DNA of 64,000 nucleotides, taken from contig CP070763.1 in assembly GCA_020349025.1 (NCBI GenBank), positions 2,677,573 to 2,741,572 on the forward strand, read 5' to 3'. The stretch comes from Candidatus Latescibacterota bacterium. Its GTDB lineage: Bacteria > Krumholzibacteriota > Krumholzibacteriia > G020349025. Shown in pieces: positions 43,549-52,596 of the stretch (the stretch's first letter is position 1; every line of letters begins with the position of its first letter). Position numbers and translations under genes: made by a program. The notes below the pieces were generated by a model. The model had not been told where the DNA came from and made no database searches. It saw nothing but the letters and a program-made list of their open reading frames with translations.

Positions 43549-44637
43549 TCAAGCTTTGAAGTGGATCTGCAGAACGTCCTTGTCGTGCACTTCGTGGTCG
43601 CGGCCGACGACGTGGATCAGGCCGTGCTCGTGCAGCGCATGTCGGTTGCCCCACCGCACCAGATCGCCGAGCGTCATGACTTCCGCCTTGATGAACCCCT
43701 CCGCCATGTCGGAGTGGATCTTGTGTGCGGCTTGCTGTGCGGTGCTGCCGCGACGCAGAGGCCAGGCGCGCAGCTTGTCGTTGGCGATCGTGTAGAAGGT
43801 GACGAGATCGAGCAGGCGGTAGCAGCCCTTCACCACCAAGTCGAGGGCGGTCTCCTCGAGCCCCAGCTCCTCGAGAAACGCCTGCTGCTCCTCGGGTGAG
43901 AGCTCCGACACCTCCTCCTCGATTTCGACCGAGACCGGTAGGACGCGTTCGCCCCCCTTCGCCTGGCGCAGAGCTCGCGGCAGTGCGCCCTCCCCTTTCG
44001 GATCCTGCTCACCGGTGTTCGCCACGTAGAGGCACGGCTTCGCCGTGAGAAAGCGCGCCTCGGTCAGAATGTCGCGCTCGCGTGGCGACATCGACATTGC
44101 GTGGATCGGCGTGCCGGCACCGAGCACCTCTGCAGCGCGTGCGAACGCAGCGGCTTCCTCCACGCCGACGCCACGCCCCCCCTTGCCTGCCTTGCGCCAT
44201 TTGGCGGCTGCGCGCTCGGCGGTTTCAAGATCCGCCAGCAAGAATTCGGTTTCGACGATCTCCACGTCGCGGATGGGATCGGGTGGCCCGGGTGCATGCA
44301 CGACGTTCACATCCTCGAAGCAGCGCACGACGTGCAGGATGGCGTCGCTGTCGCGGATGTGACCGAGGAAGGTGTTGCCGAGCCCCTCGCCCTTGCTCGC
44401 GCCCTGGACCAACCCGGCAATGTCGACGAACTGCACGCTGGCGGGAATCGCTTCCTGCGGCGACAGGATCTCTGCGAGCTTGTCGAGATCCGGGTCGTGG
44501 AGGGTGGCGATTCCGACGTTCTTTTCGATGGTGCAGAAGGGATAGTTCGACGCTTCGGCGCCAGCGTGCGTCAAAGCATTGAGGAGCGTGGATTTGCCGA
44601 CGTTCGGAAGCCCGACGATCCCGACGGCGAGGCCCAT
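43549..44637 (-). CDS. ychF: YchF/Obg-like GTPase (ATPase)
   Basis: A 362-residue cytoplasmic P-loop protein, the usual YchF length. Motifs: G1 '[17 protein letters not shown]', '[12 protein letters not shown]' (switch I), G3 '[19 protein letters not shown]', and '[12 protein letters not shown]' replacing the normal NKxD, which explains the ATP preference known for YchF. A coiled-coil insertion ('[20 protein letters not shown]') and the C-terminal TGS domain ('[20 protein letters not shown]' and '[14 protein letters not shown]') complete the family. YchF binds ribosomes and modulates oxidative-stress response and leaderless-mRNA use in some bacteria. It stands alone between plus-strand genes. 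Confidence 0.95.
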   Translation of the reverse strand: MGLAVGIVGLPNVGKSTLLNALTHAGAEASNYPFCTIEKNVGIATLHDPDLDKLAEILSPQEAIPASVQFVDIAGLVQGASKGEGLGNTFLGHIRDSDAILHVVRCFEDVNVVHAPGPPDPIRDVEIVETEFLLADLETAERAAAKWRKAGKGGRGVGVEEAAAFARAAEVLGAGTPIHAMSMSPRERDILTEARFLTAKPCLYVANTGEQDPKGEGALPRALRQAKGGERVLPVSVEIEEEVSELSPEEQQAFLEELGLEETALDLVVKGCYRLLDLVTFYTIANDKLRAWPLRRGSTAQQAAHKIHSDMAEGFIKAEVMTLGDLVRWGNRHALHEHGLIHVVGRDHEVHDKDVLQIHFKA

Positions 44638-44802
44638 GGCACACCCCGGTCATCTGCTGAGACATCGTGAACGAGTCGAGGTCAGGATGAGGCAGGTGGA
44701 GATGAAAGACAAGGCGCGAAAAAGCCGGCACGACTCGACCATTGCCCGGCGCGGCCATCTCGCGCAGACTCCGGGCCCGGTCCAGCAGGGAGGAGTCCAG
44801 CG

Positions 44803-45252
44803 ATGTTGCGCGCCATCTTGAGCATCCTCGGCGGCTACCTGACGATGTTCGTCCTCGTCTTCGTCACATTCACGATTGCGTACACGATCTTGGGAACGGA
44901 TGGCTCCTTCAAGCCCGGCTCGTTCGAGCCTTCCGGAACCTGGATCGCGGTCAGCTTCGTCCTCGGCTTCCTGGCCGCGATCGTGGGGGGCCTGGTGTGC
45001 GCCACGATCGCGCGCACGCCGCGGCCGCCGCGAGTGCTGGCTGTTCTGGTGATCGTGTTGGGGCTGGTCATCTCGATCCCGACGCTGACGGCCCCGAGCG
45101 ACCCGGCGGCGATGGAGCGACCGGACGACGTGGGCAACTTCGAAGCGATGCAAAGCGCACGGCAGCCGGCGTGGGTATCCCTCGTGAATCCCTTTCTCGG
45201 CGCACTCGGAGTGACGCTGGGTGCGGGGCTGCGTCGCCGCCAGCCCGACTGA
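44803..45252 (+). CDS. Small membrane protein, four helices
   Basis: A 149-residue protein with four hydrophobic segments ('GGYLTMFVLVFVTFTIAYTI', 'WIAVSFVLGFLAAIVGGLVC', 'RVLAVLVIVLGLVISIPTL', 'VNPFLGALGVTLGAGL'). GGAGGAG lies 9-10 bases before the ATG. The architecture resembles many uncharacterised bacterial membrane proteins. No conserved charged or metal-binding residues stand out. It is isolated between two minus-strand genes, so context gives no clue. Confidence 0.75.
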   Translation: MLRAILSILGGYLTMFVLVFVTFTIAYTILGTDGSFKPGSFEPSGTWIAVSFVLGFLAAIVGGLVCATIARTPRPPRVLAVLVIVLGLVISIPTLTAPSDPAAMERPDDVGNFEAMQSARQPAWVSLVNPFLGALGVTLGAGLRRRQPD

Positions 45253-45283
45253 GCCGGAGGCGGTCGCGCATCGGCTCTGCGGG

Positions 45284-46357
45284 CTACGGACCTTGGCTGC
45301 CGTTGGCGTCCAGAAGCTCGTAGACGCGATCGACCGTGTGGCGGCTGACGCCGGCTTGCTCGACATCGGGAATGCGTTCGCGATGGGCGCTCATGTCGAC
45401 GCTTGCTGCAGCCTCCTGCGCCGAGACACCCTGCGCGTGCAGCTCGACGAGCTTGCGCCAAAGATCACGCAGGTACATCTGCAGAAAGCCGAGACGCTCC
45501 ACCTGCGTGAACGCGGCGCCATGCCCGGGAAGAATCACGTCGATCTCGAGCTGCGTCAGTGGCTCCAACGTGTCGGCCCACTCGAGCAGGAAGCCGTCCC
45601 CCATGTAGGGCAATCCGCCGGTGATCAGGTCCCCGGCCACGAGCACACGCTCCTCGGGAAGGTAGACCACCACGTCTCCTCCGGTGTGGCCGCGGCCGAA
45701 GTGGAGGATCCGGATCTCGCGTCCACCACGGTACAAGGTGACCGCTTCCTGCAGCGTCAGCGTCGGCGCCGTCGGCCTCGTCTCCTGCTCCTGCTCCCAG
45801 ATGCGGCGCATGCGCTCGAGACGTTGCGTGAGCTGCTGCTTCTCCTCCGCACTCGCCTGCTCGATCTGCTCTTGCACCTGCTGCATGCGCTGCGGAATCG
45901 CGGCGATGAAGGCCTCGTAGCCGCGTCCGCGCTGTGTGCCGCCGCTTGCGATCTTCGCATGCGTGTACTCGTGCGCGAGGATCTCGACCTCGGACCCGAA
46001 GACCTGGTTGCCGTGCACGTGGTCGAAATGGAAGTGGGTGTTGACCAGATCACGGATCGGCTTGTCGGTGACCAACGGAAGATCCGCGAGCAGCGCGCGT
46101 GCCGCAGCCGGCGTCATGTGCGAGTCGACCAGGAGAGCGTCCCTGTCGTTGACGACGAGTGCACCGTTGCTGCCGACGGCGATCGTTCCCGACCCGCGCA
46201 CGTGCCACACACCGGAGCGCACTTCGGTGAAGGTGAACTCCTCACCGACGACCTCCCTCCACTCCTCGTCGGCGTACGCCGCCACGCCGGCCGAGAGCAG
46301 CAACGCCGCGGCCCACCCGCTCCGAGACAGACGACTCTTCCTGTTCGCTGCGCGCAC
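45284..46357 (-). CDS. Exported metallo-beta-lactamase-fold hydrolase
   Basis: A 357-residue protein with a signal peptide ('WAAALLLSAGVAAYADE'), hence periplasmic. Zinc motif 'NTHFHFDHVHGN' (HxHxDH), then His in 'EILAHEYTHAKIA', the 'HFGRGHTGGDVVVYLP' loop, Asp in 'RVLVAGDLIT' and His in 'VILPGHGAAF' give a full two-metal site. An insertion of about 60 charged residues ('QRMQQVQEQIEQASAEEKQQ') follows the first motifs and looks helical. The GTG start is only 3 bases after the stop of the amidohydrolase upstream, so it is the last gene of a coupled three-gene operon. It may be a glyoxalase-, lactonase- or SoxH-like hydrolase. Substrate unknown. Confidence 0.88.
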   Translation of the reverse strand: MRAANRKSRLSRSGWAAALLLSAGVAAYADEEWREVVGEEFTFTEVRSGVWHVRGSGTIAVGSNGALVVNDRDALLVDSHMTPAAARALLADLPLVTDKPIRDLVNTHFHFDHVHGNQVFGSEVEILAHEYTHAKIASGGTQRGRGYEAFIAAIPQRMQQVQEQIEQASAEEKQQLTQRLERMRRIWEQEQETRPTAPTLTLQEAVTLYRGGREIRILHFGRGHTGGDVVVYLPEERVLVAGDLITGGLPYMGDGFLLEWADTLEPLTQLEIDVILPGHGAAFTQVERLGFLQMYLRDLWRKLVELHAQGVSAQEAAASVDMSAHRERIPDVEQAGVSRHTVDRVYELLDANGSQGP

Positions 46358-46360
46358 GAC

Positions 46361-47683
46361 TCAGCGCGTCGCGCGCGCTCGATAGCGCTCGTAGAGTGCG
46401 TGGTGGCGGTTCTCGGTCGAGATCTCATGCCCGCCGATGATCACGTGCTCGACCTGGGTCGTGAGCTCGAGCGGCGTGCCGCTGGTGACCACCAGGTTGG
46501 CGATCTTGCCCACCTCGATGGAGCCCAAGCGGTCGGCGACACCGAAGATCTCGGCCGGCCACAAGGTGAGCGCCCGCATCGCATCCTCCTCGGACAAACC
46601 GTAGGCGGCCGCGGTCGCCGCTTCGTACGGAAGCGTGCGTGAGGAATGCGCCCCGCCGGGACCGAAGCCGCCGCCGGAGCCGGATCCGAAGCTGACCTTC
46701 ACGCCTGCCGCCACCAGCTCGCCCGGGTTGCCAAACGGCCGGTCGTACGGATCGTCCTGCTCGCGCGGGAGGCTCTGGGTACGGCCGAGAATGACGGGGA
46801 TCTGCTTCTCGGCGAGCATCTCCTTCACCTTCCACGCATCGCGACCCCCGGCCAGGATCAGCCGCAGCCCCTCCGTCTCGGCGAACTCGACCGCCGACTC
46901 GATGTCGCGCTTGGCGTTCGCCTGGATGATGACGGGCATGTTGCCGTCGAGGCACGCGGCCAAAGCCGCGAGCTTGAGGTTGCGCTTGGCGCGCGAGTCC
47001 TGTGACTGCGACGCCTGCATGTAGTGACGTGCGGCCTCGACCCAGTCGCGCAACTCGTTCTGCTTCTCGGTCGCCTTCTCTTTGGCCTCGTTGTACGGAG
47101 TTTCCTTCCAGCTGAAGGTGGAGAAATCGAAGCTGCGCGTCACGATTGCCGGCCACAGGATCACCATGGCGAGCGAGCGCTGCAGCGCCATCTCCTCGAC
47201 GGTCCAGCCGTCGAGCTGTACCAGCGTGGCACGGCCCGCGATGACGCCGTCGCGGTCTGCGCGCGGCGCCACGAGCGAGTGCGTGATGCCGTTGGCGCGC
47301 GTCACCGGGATGACCTCACTCGCGGGATGGATCGCCGTCGCCGCATCGAGGTGCGGGTTGTAGGTACCCATCTCCGCCTGATCGTTGGTCGCCGCAACCG
47401 CACCCACCTCGATCAACCCAAGCTGGCTCAAGGCGTCGAAGATCCCCGGGTAGACGTGCTTCCCGGTGGCGTCGATCGTCGTGGCACCGGCCGGCGCGGT
47501 GGCGCTCGGGCCGACAGCGGCGATCAAGCCCTCCTCGACGACGACGCGGCCGACGAACGGCGCCCCCGACATCGAGTGGATCGTGGCACCGTCGATCACG
47601 AGCGTCTCGGCCAGCGCTGCTGCCGGAACGAGCAGGGCGATGACGAGTGAGCATCGAACGACGTTGAATGGAAGCGTGCGCAT
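46361..47683 (-). CDS. Exported amidohydrolase-fold protein lacking the HxH metal motif
   Basis: A 440-residue periplasmic protein (signal peptide 'CSLVIALLVPAAALAE'). The amidohydrolase frame is clear at both ends: 'LVIDGATIHSMSGAPFVG', 'ATGKHVYPGIFDALSQLG', then 'DRLGSIEVGKIANLVVTSGT'. The canonical 'DxHxH' after the first strand is replaced by 'DALSQLG', and the later position reads 'PVIIQANAKRDIES', without the usual His. It thus probably binds no metal pair and may be a non-catalytic partner of the double amidohydrolase encoded upstream. Its ATG overlaps the upstream stop by one base (TGATG), a sign of translational coupling. GGGGGGAG precedes it. Confidence 0.85.
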   Translation of the reverse strand: MRTLPFNVVRCSLVIALLVPAAALAETLVIDGATIHSMSGAPFVGRVVVEEGLIAAVGPSATAPAGATTIDATGKHVYPGIFDALSQLGLIEVGAVAATNDQAEMGTYNPHLDAATAIHPASEVIPVTRANGITHSLVAPRADRDGVIAGRATLVQLDGWTVEEMALQRSLAMVILWPAIVTRSFDFSTFSWKETPYNEAKEKATEKQNELRDWVEAARHYMQASQSQDSRAKRNLKLAALAACLDGNMPVIIQANAKRDIESAVEFAETEGLRLILAGGRDAWKVKEMLAEKQIPVILGRTQSLPREQDDPYDRPFGNPGELVAAGVKVSFGSGSGGGFGPGGAHSSRTLPYEAATAAAYGLSEEDAMRALTLWPAEIFGVADRLGSIEVGKIANLVVTSGTPLELTTQVEHVIIGGHEISTENRHHALYERYRARATR

Positions 47684-50600
47684 CACTTCTCCCCCCGGCA
47701 GCTGTAGGGACCATCTTGCCAGCGCACCTCGGGCGGAGGCTTGGAGCCGCCGCGCTTGGTGATCGCCTCGCCTTGATCTTTCTCTTTCCCTTGCAGGCGC
47801 TCTTTGACCGCATCGACCCGCGCCTGACGTTCGCGGTCCGCCTCGATGTCGAAGTAGAGATCACCATCGACGAAGGTCTTCTGCACCACCGAGAGCATTG
47901 AGAGCGGACGTCCGTCGTACAGCACCAGGTCGGCATCCTTGCCCACCTCGATCGAACCCACGAGGTGATCGACACCGAGCTGCTTGGCGGCGTTGAGCGT
48001 CACCAGCTTCAGCGCTTCGTTCTCCTGCATTCCGCCCCACTTGACGGCCTTCGCAGCCTCCTGATTCAGGTGCCGCATCTCCTCGCCGCTGTCGGAGTTG
48101 ATCGTCACGAGCACTCCGCGCTCCGCCATCAGCGCCGCGTTGTGGGGGATGGCGTCGTACGCCTCCACCTTGTACCCCCACCAGTCGGAAAAGGTGGAAG
48201 CACCGGCCCCATGCTCGGCGATTTCGTCTGCGACCTTGTACCCCTCGAGCACGTGCTGCAGCGTGCCCACGCGGAAGCCAAACTCCTCGGCCAGACGCAG
48301 CAGCTGCAGGATCTCGTCCGCCCGGTAGCAGTGCGAGTGCACCTGCCGTTTGCCCTCCAGGATCTCCACGAGAGGCTCGAGCTCGAGGTCACGGCGCGGT
48401 GGCATCGGCTTGATGCCGCGGCGACGCGAGCGGCGTGAGTCGTACTCCTGCCACTCCTTCTGGTATTCGCGCGCTTCCGTGAAGGCCTGGCGAATGACAT
48501 CCATCACGCCCATGCGCGTCTGCGGGTAGCGCGCCGGCCGCCCGGGTGTGCGGAAGTTCGAGCGTTTCGGGTTCTCCCCCAGGGCGAACTTGATTCCCGC
48601 GGGTGCGCCCCGCAGCTTCAGCCCCTCCGCATCGCTCCCCCAGCGCAGCTTGATGACGGCGTTCTGGCCACCGATCGGATTGGCGCTGCCGTGCAGGATG
48701 TTGGCGGCGGTGACGCCGCCCGCGAGCGCACGGTAGATGGCGATGTCGTCGGGATTGAGGACGTCGCCGATGGCCACCATCGAGGTCACCGCGAGCGAGC
48801 CTTCGTTGACACCGCCCTCGACCGCGATGTGGGAGTGCGCGTCGATGATCCCGGGAATCAGGGAGCCGCCGTCCGCGTCGATCACTTCGGCGCCGCGCGG
48901 AATCGTGACCTCGGCGCCGACGGCGTCGATCTTGCCATCGCGCACCACGACCGTCCCGTTCTCGATCGGTTCACCCGACACGGTCCAGATCGTCGCGTTC
49001 GTGATGGCGAAGGTGCCCATCTGCCGCACCTTGCCCTGATACACCTGCATGGTCTCGCGCAGCTCTGCGATCGCGACCGCCGGCTTCTCCGAGTCCGTCT
49101 GCGCGACCTCCGTTGCCTCCGGCTTCGACGTGCGCTCGCCGCTCACGTCCATCTGCATCGGCCCCGCGCTCATCGAGCCCGCGATCTTCTCCTCTTCGAC
49201 CGTGAGCGACCAGGATGCCGTCATCGACCGCCCGCGGAACTCGCGTGTGGTCTTGAAGCGCAGCAGGTCGCCACTCATGCGCCCCTCCTCGAGCGCGGTG
49301 TCACCCTGCTGGCCGACGATCTTGCCCGAGACCTTGCCGTCCTCCTTCATCTCGAGCTCTGCCGTCATCTCGCGCGAGCCCCGCGGTGTCTGCATCGTCA
49401 GCGACCACGACCCGGTGACATCCTGCGCCGGGGGCTCCTTCGGCTCCTCCTCCTTGTGCTCCTGGTACTTGCGTCCGTCGACGAAGACGGCCGCCACCTC
49501 CACGTCGTCGGCCCAGGGCCAATCGCTGGCCAGCACCAGATTGGCGATCTTCCCCGCTTCGATGCTGCCGAGACGATCGGAGACACCGAAGATCGCGGCC
49601 GCGTCCAGGCTGAGCGCAGCGAGTGCATCCTCTTGGCTCAAGCCCGCATCGATCGCTGCGCGCACTCCTTCGAAGATCTCCGACGTGGTCGCCAAACCAT
49701 CCGAGTAGAAAGCGAAGGGGATCTCCGCCTGCGCCAGAGCGGCAGGTGTCGTCGGCGCCATCTGCCGGTGGTACAGGGTGCGGAAGGGCGTATCGCGCTC
49801 CGGGTCGCGATCCTTCTCCGCCTCGGGCCAGTTGAGACTGACCAGGACCGGCGTTCCGGCGGCCGCCAGCTTGTCGATGCGCGCGTAGGCGCCCTGTCCG
49901 CCGTAGAGCACGCTCTCGAGCCCGTGGGCGTCGCGCATGGTGAGCGCGCGATCGATCTCGCGCGCCAGATGGCCGGGCATCAGGAACAGCGACTTGCCCG
50001 CGATGGCGGTCTCGAGTGCTCCGAGCGTGCGGTCATACGTGGGGCGAATGCGCCCGCGCGGATCGTCGGCGTAGAGAGCGTTGACGGTAGCGTAGTGCTC
50101 GGTGTCGGAGAGCACCTGCTTGATGTAGGAAAGGCGGCCCATCAGCGAAGCGGGAAAGCTGCGCGAACGTCCCTGCCGGGCGAAGTTCAGCCGCTGTGCG
50201 ACCGGCGCCGCGACGATCAGCTGCTTCCCGTCCCCGTCGGCGAGATTGATGAAGGCAGCCTGGCCCGCGAAGATCCCCTCTTCGGGTGTGGTCACGGTCG
50301 AGGTGAAACCCGCCTTGCGCCACTTCGGAATGCGTTTGTCCTCGGTAAGCTCGTCCGCCGCGCTCACCCAGGGTGTGGTGGCGGGACGATCCTCGGGTCC
50401 TCTGATCTCCGGCTCGTCGCCGGCGGCGGGCCCGCCGCCGCGGCCGTTGCCCTGCGACTCCTCCTCCTGTTTCTGCCCCAGGGTGGTCAGGGCGTCGATC
50501 AGGCCGGGGTAGAGGCTCAGACCGGTGCCGTCGATCACCCACGCGTCGGCCGGAGTGTCGACGTCGGGGCCGACGGCCTCGATCAAGCCGTCGGCGAGGA

Positions 50601-50775
50601 GAACCGTCGCGCCTTCGATCGGCGCCCCAGCACCGGAGACGACGCGCACGTTCTGGATGGCGTAGTAGGGCGGTGGATCAGGGCTCTCGGCGCTGGCTGG
50701 GAGCGCCGCGAGAGCCAATCCGAAAGCGACACTCCAGAGTGTCGCGCCGGCACGGTGATGGAAGGATGAACGCAT
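47683..50775 (-). CDS. Exported double amidohydrolase (degenerate N-half, intact C-half)
   Basis: A 1030-residue periplasmic protein (signal 'LWSVAFGLALAALPASAE'). The start at 50775 has AGGAG 8 bases upstream. The N-terminal half (about 35-430) has the amidohydrolase scaffold ('LYPGLIDALTTLG', 'DRLGSIEAGKIANLVLASD') but lacks HxH. A beta-rich linker follows (about 450-560, 'TGSWSLTMQTPRGSREMTAE'), resembling a lipocalin-like or DUF module. The C-terminal half (about 580-1000) keeps the metal residues: 'IPGIIDAHSHIAVEGG', His in 'QVHSHCYRADE', His in 'GTLQHVLEGYKVADE' and Asp in 'TINSDSGEEMRH'. It resembles imidazolonepropionase/prolidase-like amidohydrolases. First gene of a three-gene operon. 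The likely substrate is a peptide-like or cyclic amide compound. Confidence 0.88.
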   Translation of the reverse strand: MRSSFHHRAGATLWSVAFGLALAALPASAESPDPPPYYAIQNVRVVSGAGAPIEGATVLLADGLIEAVGPDVDTPADAWVIDGTGLSLYPGLIDALTTLGQKQEEESQGNGRGGGPAAGDEPEIRGPEDRPATTPWVSAADELTEDKRIPKWRKAGFTSTVTTPEEGIFAGQAAFINLADGDGKQLIVAAPVAQRLNFARQGRSRSFPASLMGRLSYIKQVLSDTEHYATVNALYADDPRGRIRPTYDRTLGALETAIAGKSLFLMPGHLAREIDRALTMRDAHGLESVLYGGQGAYARIDKLAAAGTPVLVSLNWPEAEKDRDPERDTPFRTLYHRQMAPTTPAALAQAEIPFAFYSDGLATTSEIFEGVRAAIDAGLSQEDALAALSLDAAAIFGVSDRLGSIEAGKIANLVLASDWPWADDVEVAAVFVDGRKYQEHKEEEPKEPPAQDVTGSWSLTMQTPRGSREMTAELEMKEDGKVSGKIVGQQGDTALEEGRMSGDLLRFKTTREFRGRSMTASWSLTVEEEKIAGSMSAGPMQMDVSGERTSKPEATEVAQTDSEKPAVAIAELRETMQVYQGKVRQMGTFAITNATIWTVSGEPIENGTVVVRDGKIDAVGAEVTIPRGAEVIDADGGSLIPGIIDAHSHIAVEGGVNEGSLAVTSMVAIGDVLNPDDIAIYRALAGGVTAANILHGSANPIGGQNAVIKLRWGSDAEGLKLRGAPAGIKFALGENPKRSNFRTPGRPARYPQTRMGVMDVIRQAFTEAREYQKEWQEYDSRRSRRRGIKPMPPRRDLELEPLVEILEGKRQVHSHCYRADEILQLLRLAEEFGFRVGTLQHVLEGYKVADEIAEHGAGASTFSDWWGYKVEAYDAIPHNAALMAERGVLVTINSDSGEEMRHLNQEAAKAVKWGGMQENEALKLVTLNAAKQLGVDHLVGSIEVGKDADLVLYDGRPLSMLSVVQKTFVDGDLYFDIEADRERQARVDAVKERLQGKEKDQGEAITKRGGSKPPPEVRWQDGPYSCRGEK

Positions 50776-50986
50776 CAACTGGGCTCCTTTTGCGCGGAAC
50801 GCCTTCGCGGATGAGACCCGAGGTGACGAGAAGACGACATCGGAACGCAGCCGGAACTCGAGGCTCCCTCGCGACCGCGAACGATGTTTCGCCACAAGAG
50901 ATTGCCAGCAGTATAGCGGGAAAGGGCGGCACGTGTGTGGCCAAGGCGCCTTCTTCAGCGCTGGCGCCGCGGCTGAGATGCGAGGA

Positions 50987-51397
50987 CTACGGGGACGCAC
51001 CGCTCGCCCCAACGCCGGGGGCGATGCGGAGAGCCTGCTCCAGCTCCTGCAGCGCCGCCTGCGGCTCGCCGAGATTCAGCAGCGTCACCGCCAGGTTCTC
51101 GCGCAGCACCCCGACGTTGGGCGCGAAGCGTTTGGCGCGTTCGTACCAGAACCTCGCGGCGCCGTAATTGCTCTGCTGTGCGTAGGCCAGGCCGATGTTT
51201 CCCAGCGCCGAGGTGAGGCTCGGATCGACGGCCAGGGCGCGCTGGAAGACGCGGATGGCGGTGTCGCTCTCGCCGCGCTTGTAGTGAACGAGACCGAGCT
51301 GCTCCAGGATCTTGCTGCTTTCGGGCTCGAGTTCCGACCGCGATGATACGACCCCAAGCAGAGCGACACGGGAGGAATCTTCTCGAGCGGTCGTCAC
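50987..51397 (-). CDS. Small TPR protein
   Basis: About 136 residues with three TPR-like pairs ('ILEQLGLVHYKRGESDTAIR', 'ALGNIGLAYAQQSNYGAARF', 'LRENLAVTLLNLGEPQAALQ'). I place the start at a GTG at 51397, since no ATG lies nearer the repeats and no ribosome site is clear. The frame stays open to 51478. It lies between the double amidohydrolase operon and the divergent hydroxylase gene (GTG at 51450). It could be a truncated remnant of a larger TPR protein. No signal peptide is obvious with this start. Confidence 0.55.
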   Translation of the reverse strand: MTTAREDSSRVALLGVVSSRSELEPESSKILEQLGLVHYKRGESDTAIRVFQRALAVDPSLTSALGNIGLAYAQQSNYGAARFWYERAKRFAPNVGVLRENLAVTLLNLGEPQAALQELEQALRIAPGVGASGASP

Positions 51398-51449
51398 AGG
51401 GGAGCCCGATCTGAGGTAGATTCCTCGGACAACCGATCGAGGGAGGCTC

Positions 51450-52328
51450 GTGCAGTACTGGACGCTTTTCGTCGACACGTTGCGAGGCTACGCGGACTAC
51501 CTCTATCGGGAGATCACGCACCCCGGCATCCACAACTACTTCTACATGCTGATCGCAGTGTCGCTTCTCGTCTATGCGCTCGAGCTCATGCTGCCGTGGC
51601 GGAAGCACCAGCGCAGGATCCGGCGTGATTTCTGGCTCGATGCCTTCTACATGTTCTTCAACTTCTTCCTCTTCTCGCTTCTCGGCTTCGCGGCCCTGTT
51701 CCAGGTGGGCGTGCAAGCGTTCAACGACATCCTGGGGCGCTTCGGGATCGAGAACCTCGTCGCCATCCACATTGAAGCCTGGCCGAACTGGGTCCAGCTC
51801 CTCGTCCTCTTCGTGGTGCGCGACTTCGTGCACTGGAACGTCCATCGCCTTTTGCACCGAGTCCCGCTCCTGTGGGAGTTCCACAAGGTCCACCACTCGG
51901 TGATCGAGATGGGTTTTGCGGCGCACCTGCGTTTCCATTGGATGGAAACGGTCGTCTATCGCACCCTGGAGTACATCCCGCTGGCGATGATCGGGTTCGG
52001 GATCGACGACTTCATGATCGTGCACGCCACCGCGCTCACGATCGGTCATTTCAACCACGCGAACCTGAAGCTTCGACTGGGGCCGTTGAGGTACGTGCTC
52101 AACAACCCGCAGATGCACATCTGGCACCACATGAAACGCTTTCCCAGCACCCTTCCGTACGGGGTGAACTTCGGGATCAGCCTCAGCCTGTGGGATTATC
52201 TCTTCGGCAAGGCGCACATCCCGAGCAGCGGGCGTGACATCGAGCTCGGGTTCGACCACGTCGAGGAGTTTCCGGTGACCTTCCTGGAGCAGGTCGTCCA
52301 CCCATGGCGCAAACAAGGCGCGGCGTGA
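51450..52328 (+). CDS. Fatty acid hydroxylase/sterol desaturase-type di-iron membrane protein
   Basis: A 292-residue inner-membrane enzyme with four or more helices and the histidine boxes of the family: 'HWNVHRLLHRVPLLWEFHKV' continuing into 'HHS', then 'HFNHANLK' and 'MHIWHHMKR'. The family uses two irons and oxygen to hydroxylate or desaturate lipids. Start is a GTG at 51450 with GGGAGG 6 bases upstream. Substrate could be a sterol/hopanoid-like compound, carotenoid or fatty acid. The TPR gene is divergent 53 bases away. Confidence 0.9.
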   Translation: MQYWTLFVDTLRGYADYLYREITHPGIHNYFYMLIAVSLLVYALELMLPWRKHQRRIRRDFWLDAFYMFFNFFLFSLLGFAALFQVGVQAFNDILGRFGIENLVAIHIEAWPNWVQLLVLFVVRDFVHWNVHRLLHRVPLLWEFHKVHHSVIEMGFAAHLRFHWMETVVYRTLEYIPLAMIGFGIDDFMIVHATALTIGHFNHANLKLRLGPLRYVLNNPQMHIWHHMKRFPSTLPYGVNFGISLSLWDYLFGKAHIPSSGRDIELGFDHVEEFPVTFLEQVVHPWRKQGAA

Positions 52329-52354
52329 GACGGTTTCGAGTCGCAAGCCACCAG

Positions 52355-52374
52355 ACGAAGCCTCGAGGCTTCGT
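52355..52374. repeat. Perfect 20-bp palindrome
   Basis: ACGAAGCCTCGAGGCTTCGT is identical on both strands. It lies 27 bases after the hydroxylase stop and 222 bases before the repeat surface-protein start. It might end the upstream mRNA (no T-run is seen) or be a protein-binding site. Confidence 0.5.
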
Positions 52375-52596
52375 GTGCCAAAATCGGGTGGAATTCGGCA
52401 GCTCGACCCGGTTTCGAGAGCCTCTCACCCAGCGATTTGGAGAATCACCCATTCGCGTGTTACAACTTATCTGAGGATTTGCCTGGGGAGGGACCGGTGT
52501 GCTCGGCGCGCCGGACCGGCCCAGCGCTCCTCCAGTGCGAGCACCGAACGGGTGTGGAAGGAACCAGACCCCCAGTCTTATGGAGAAGACGCCATC

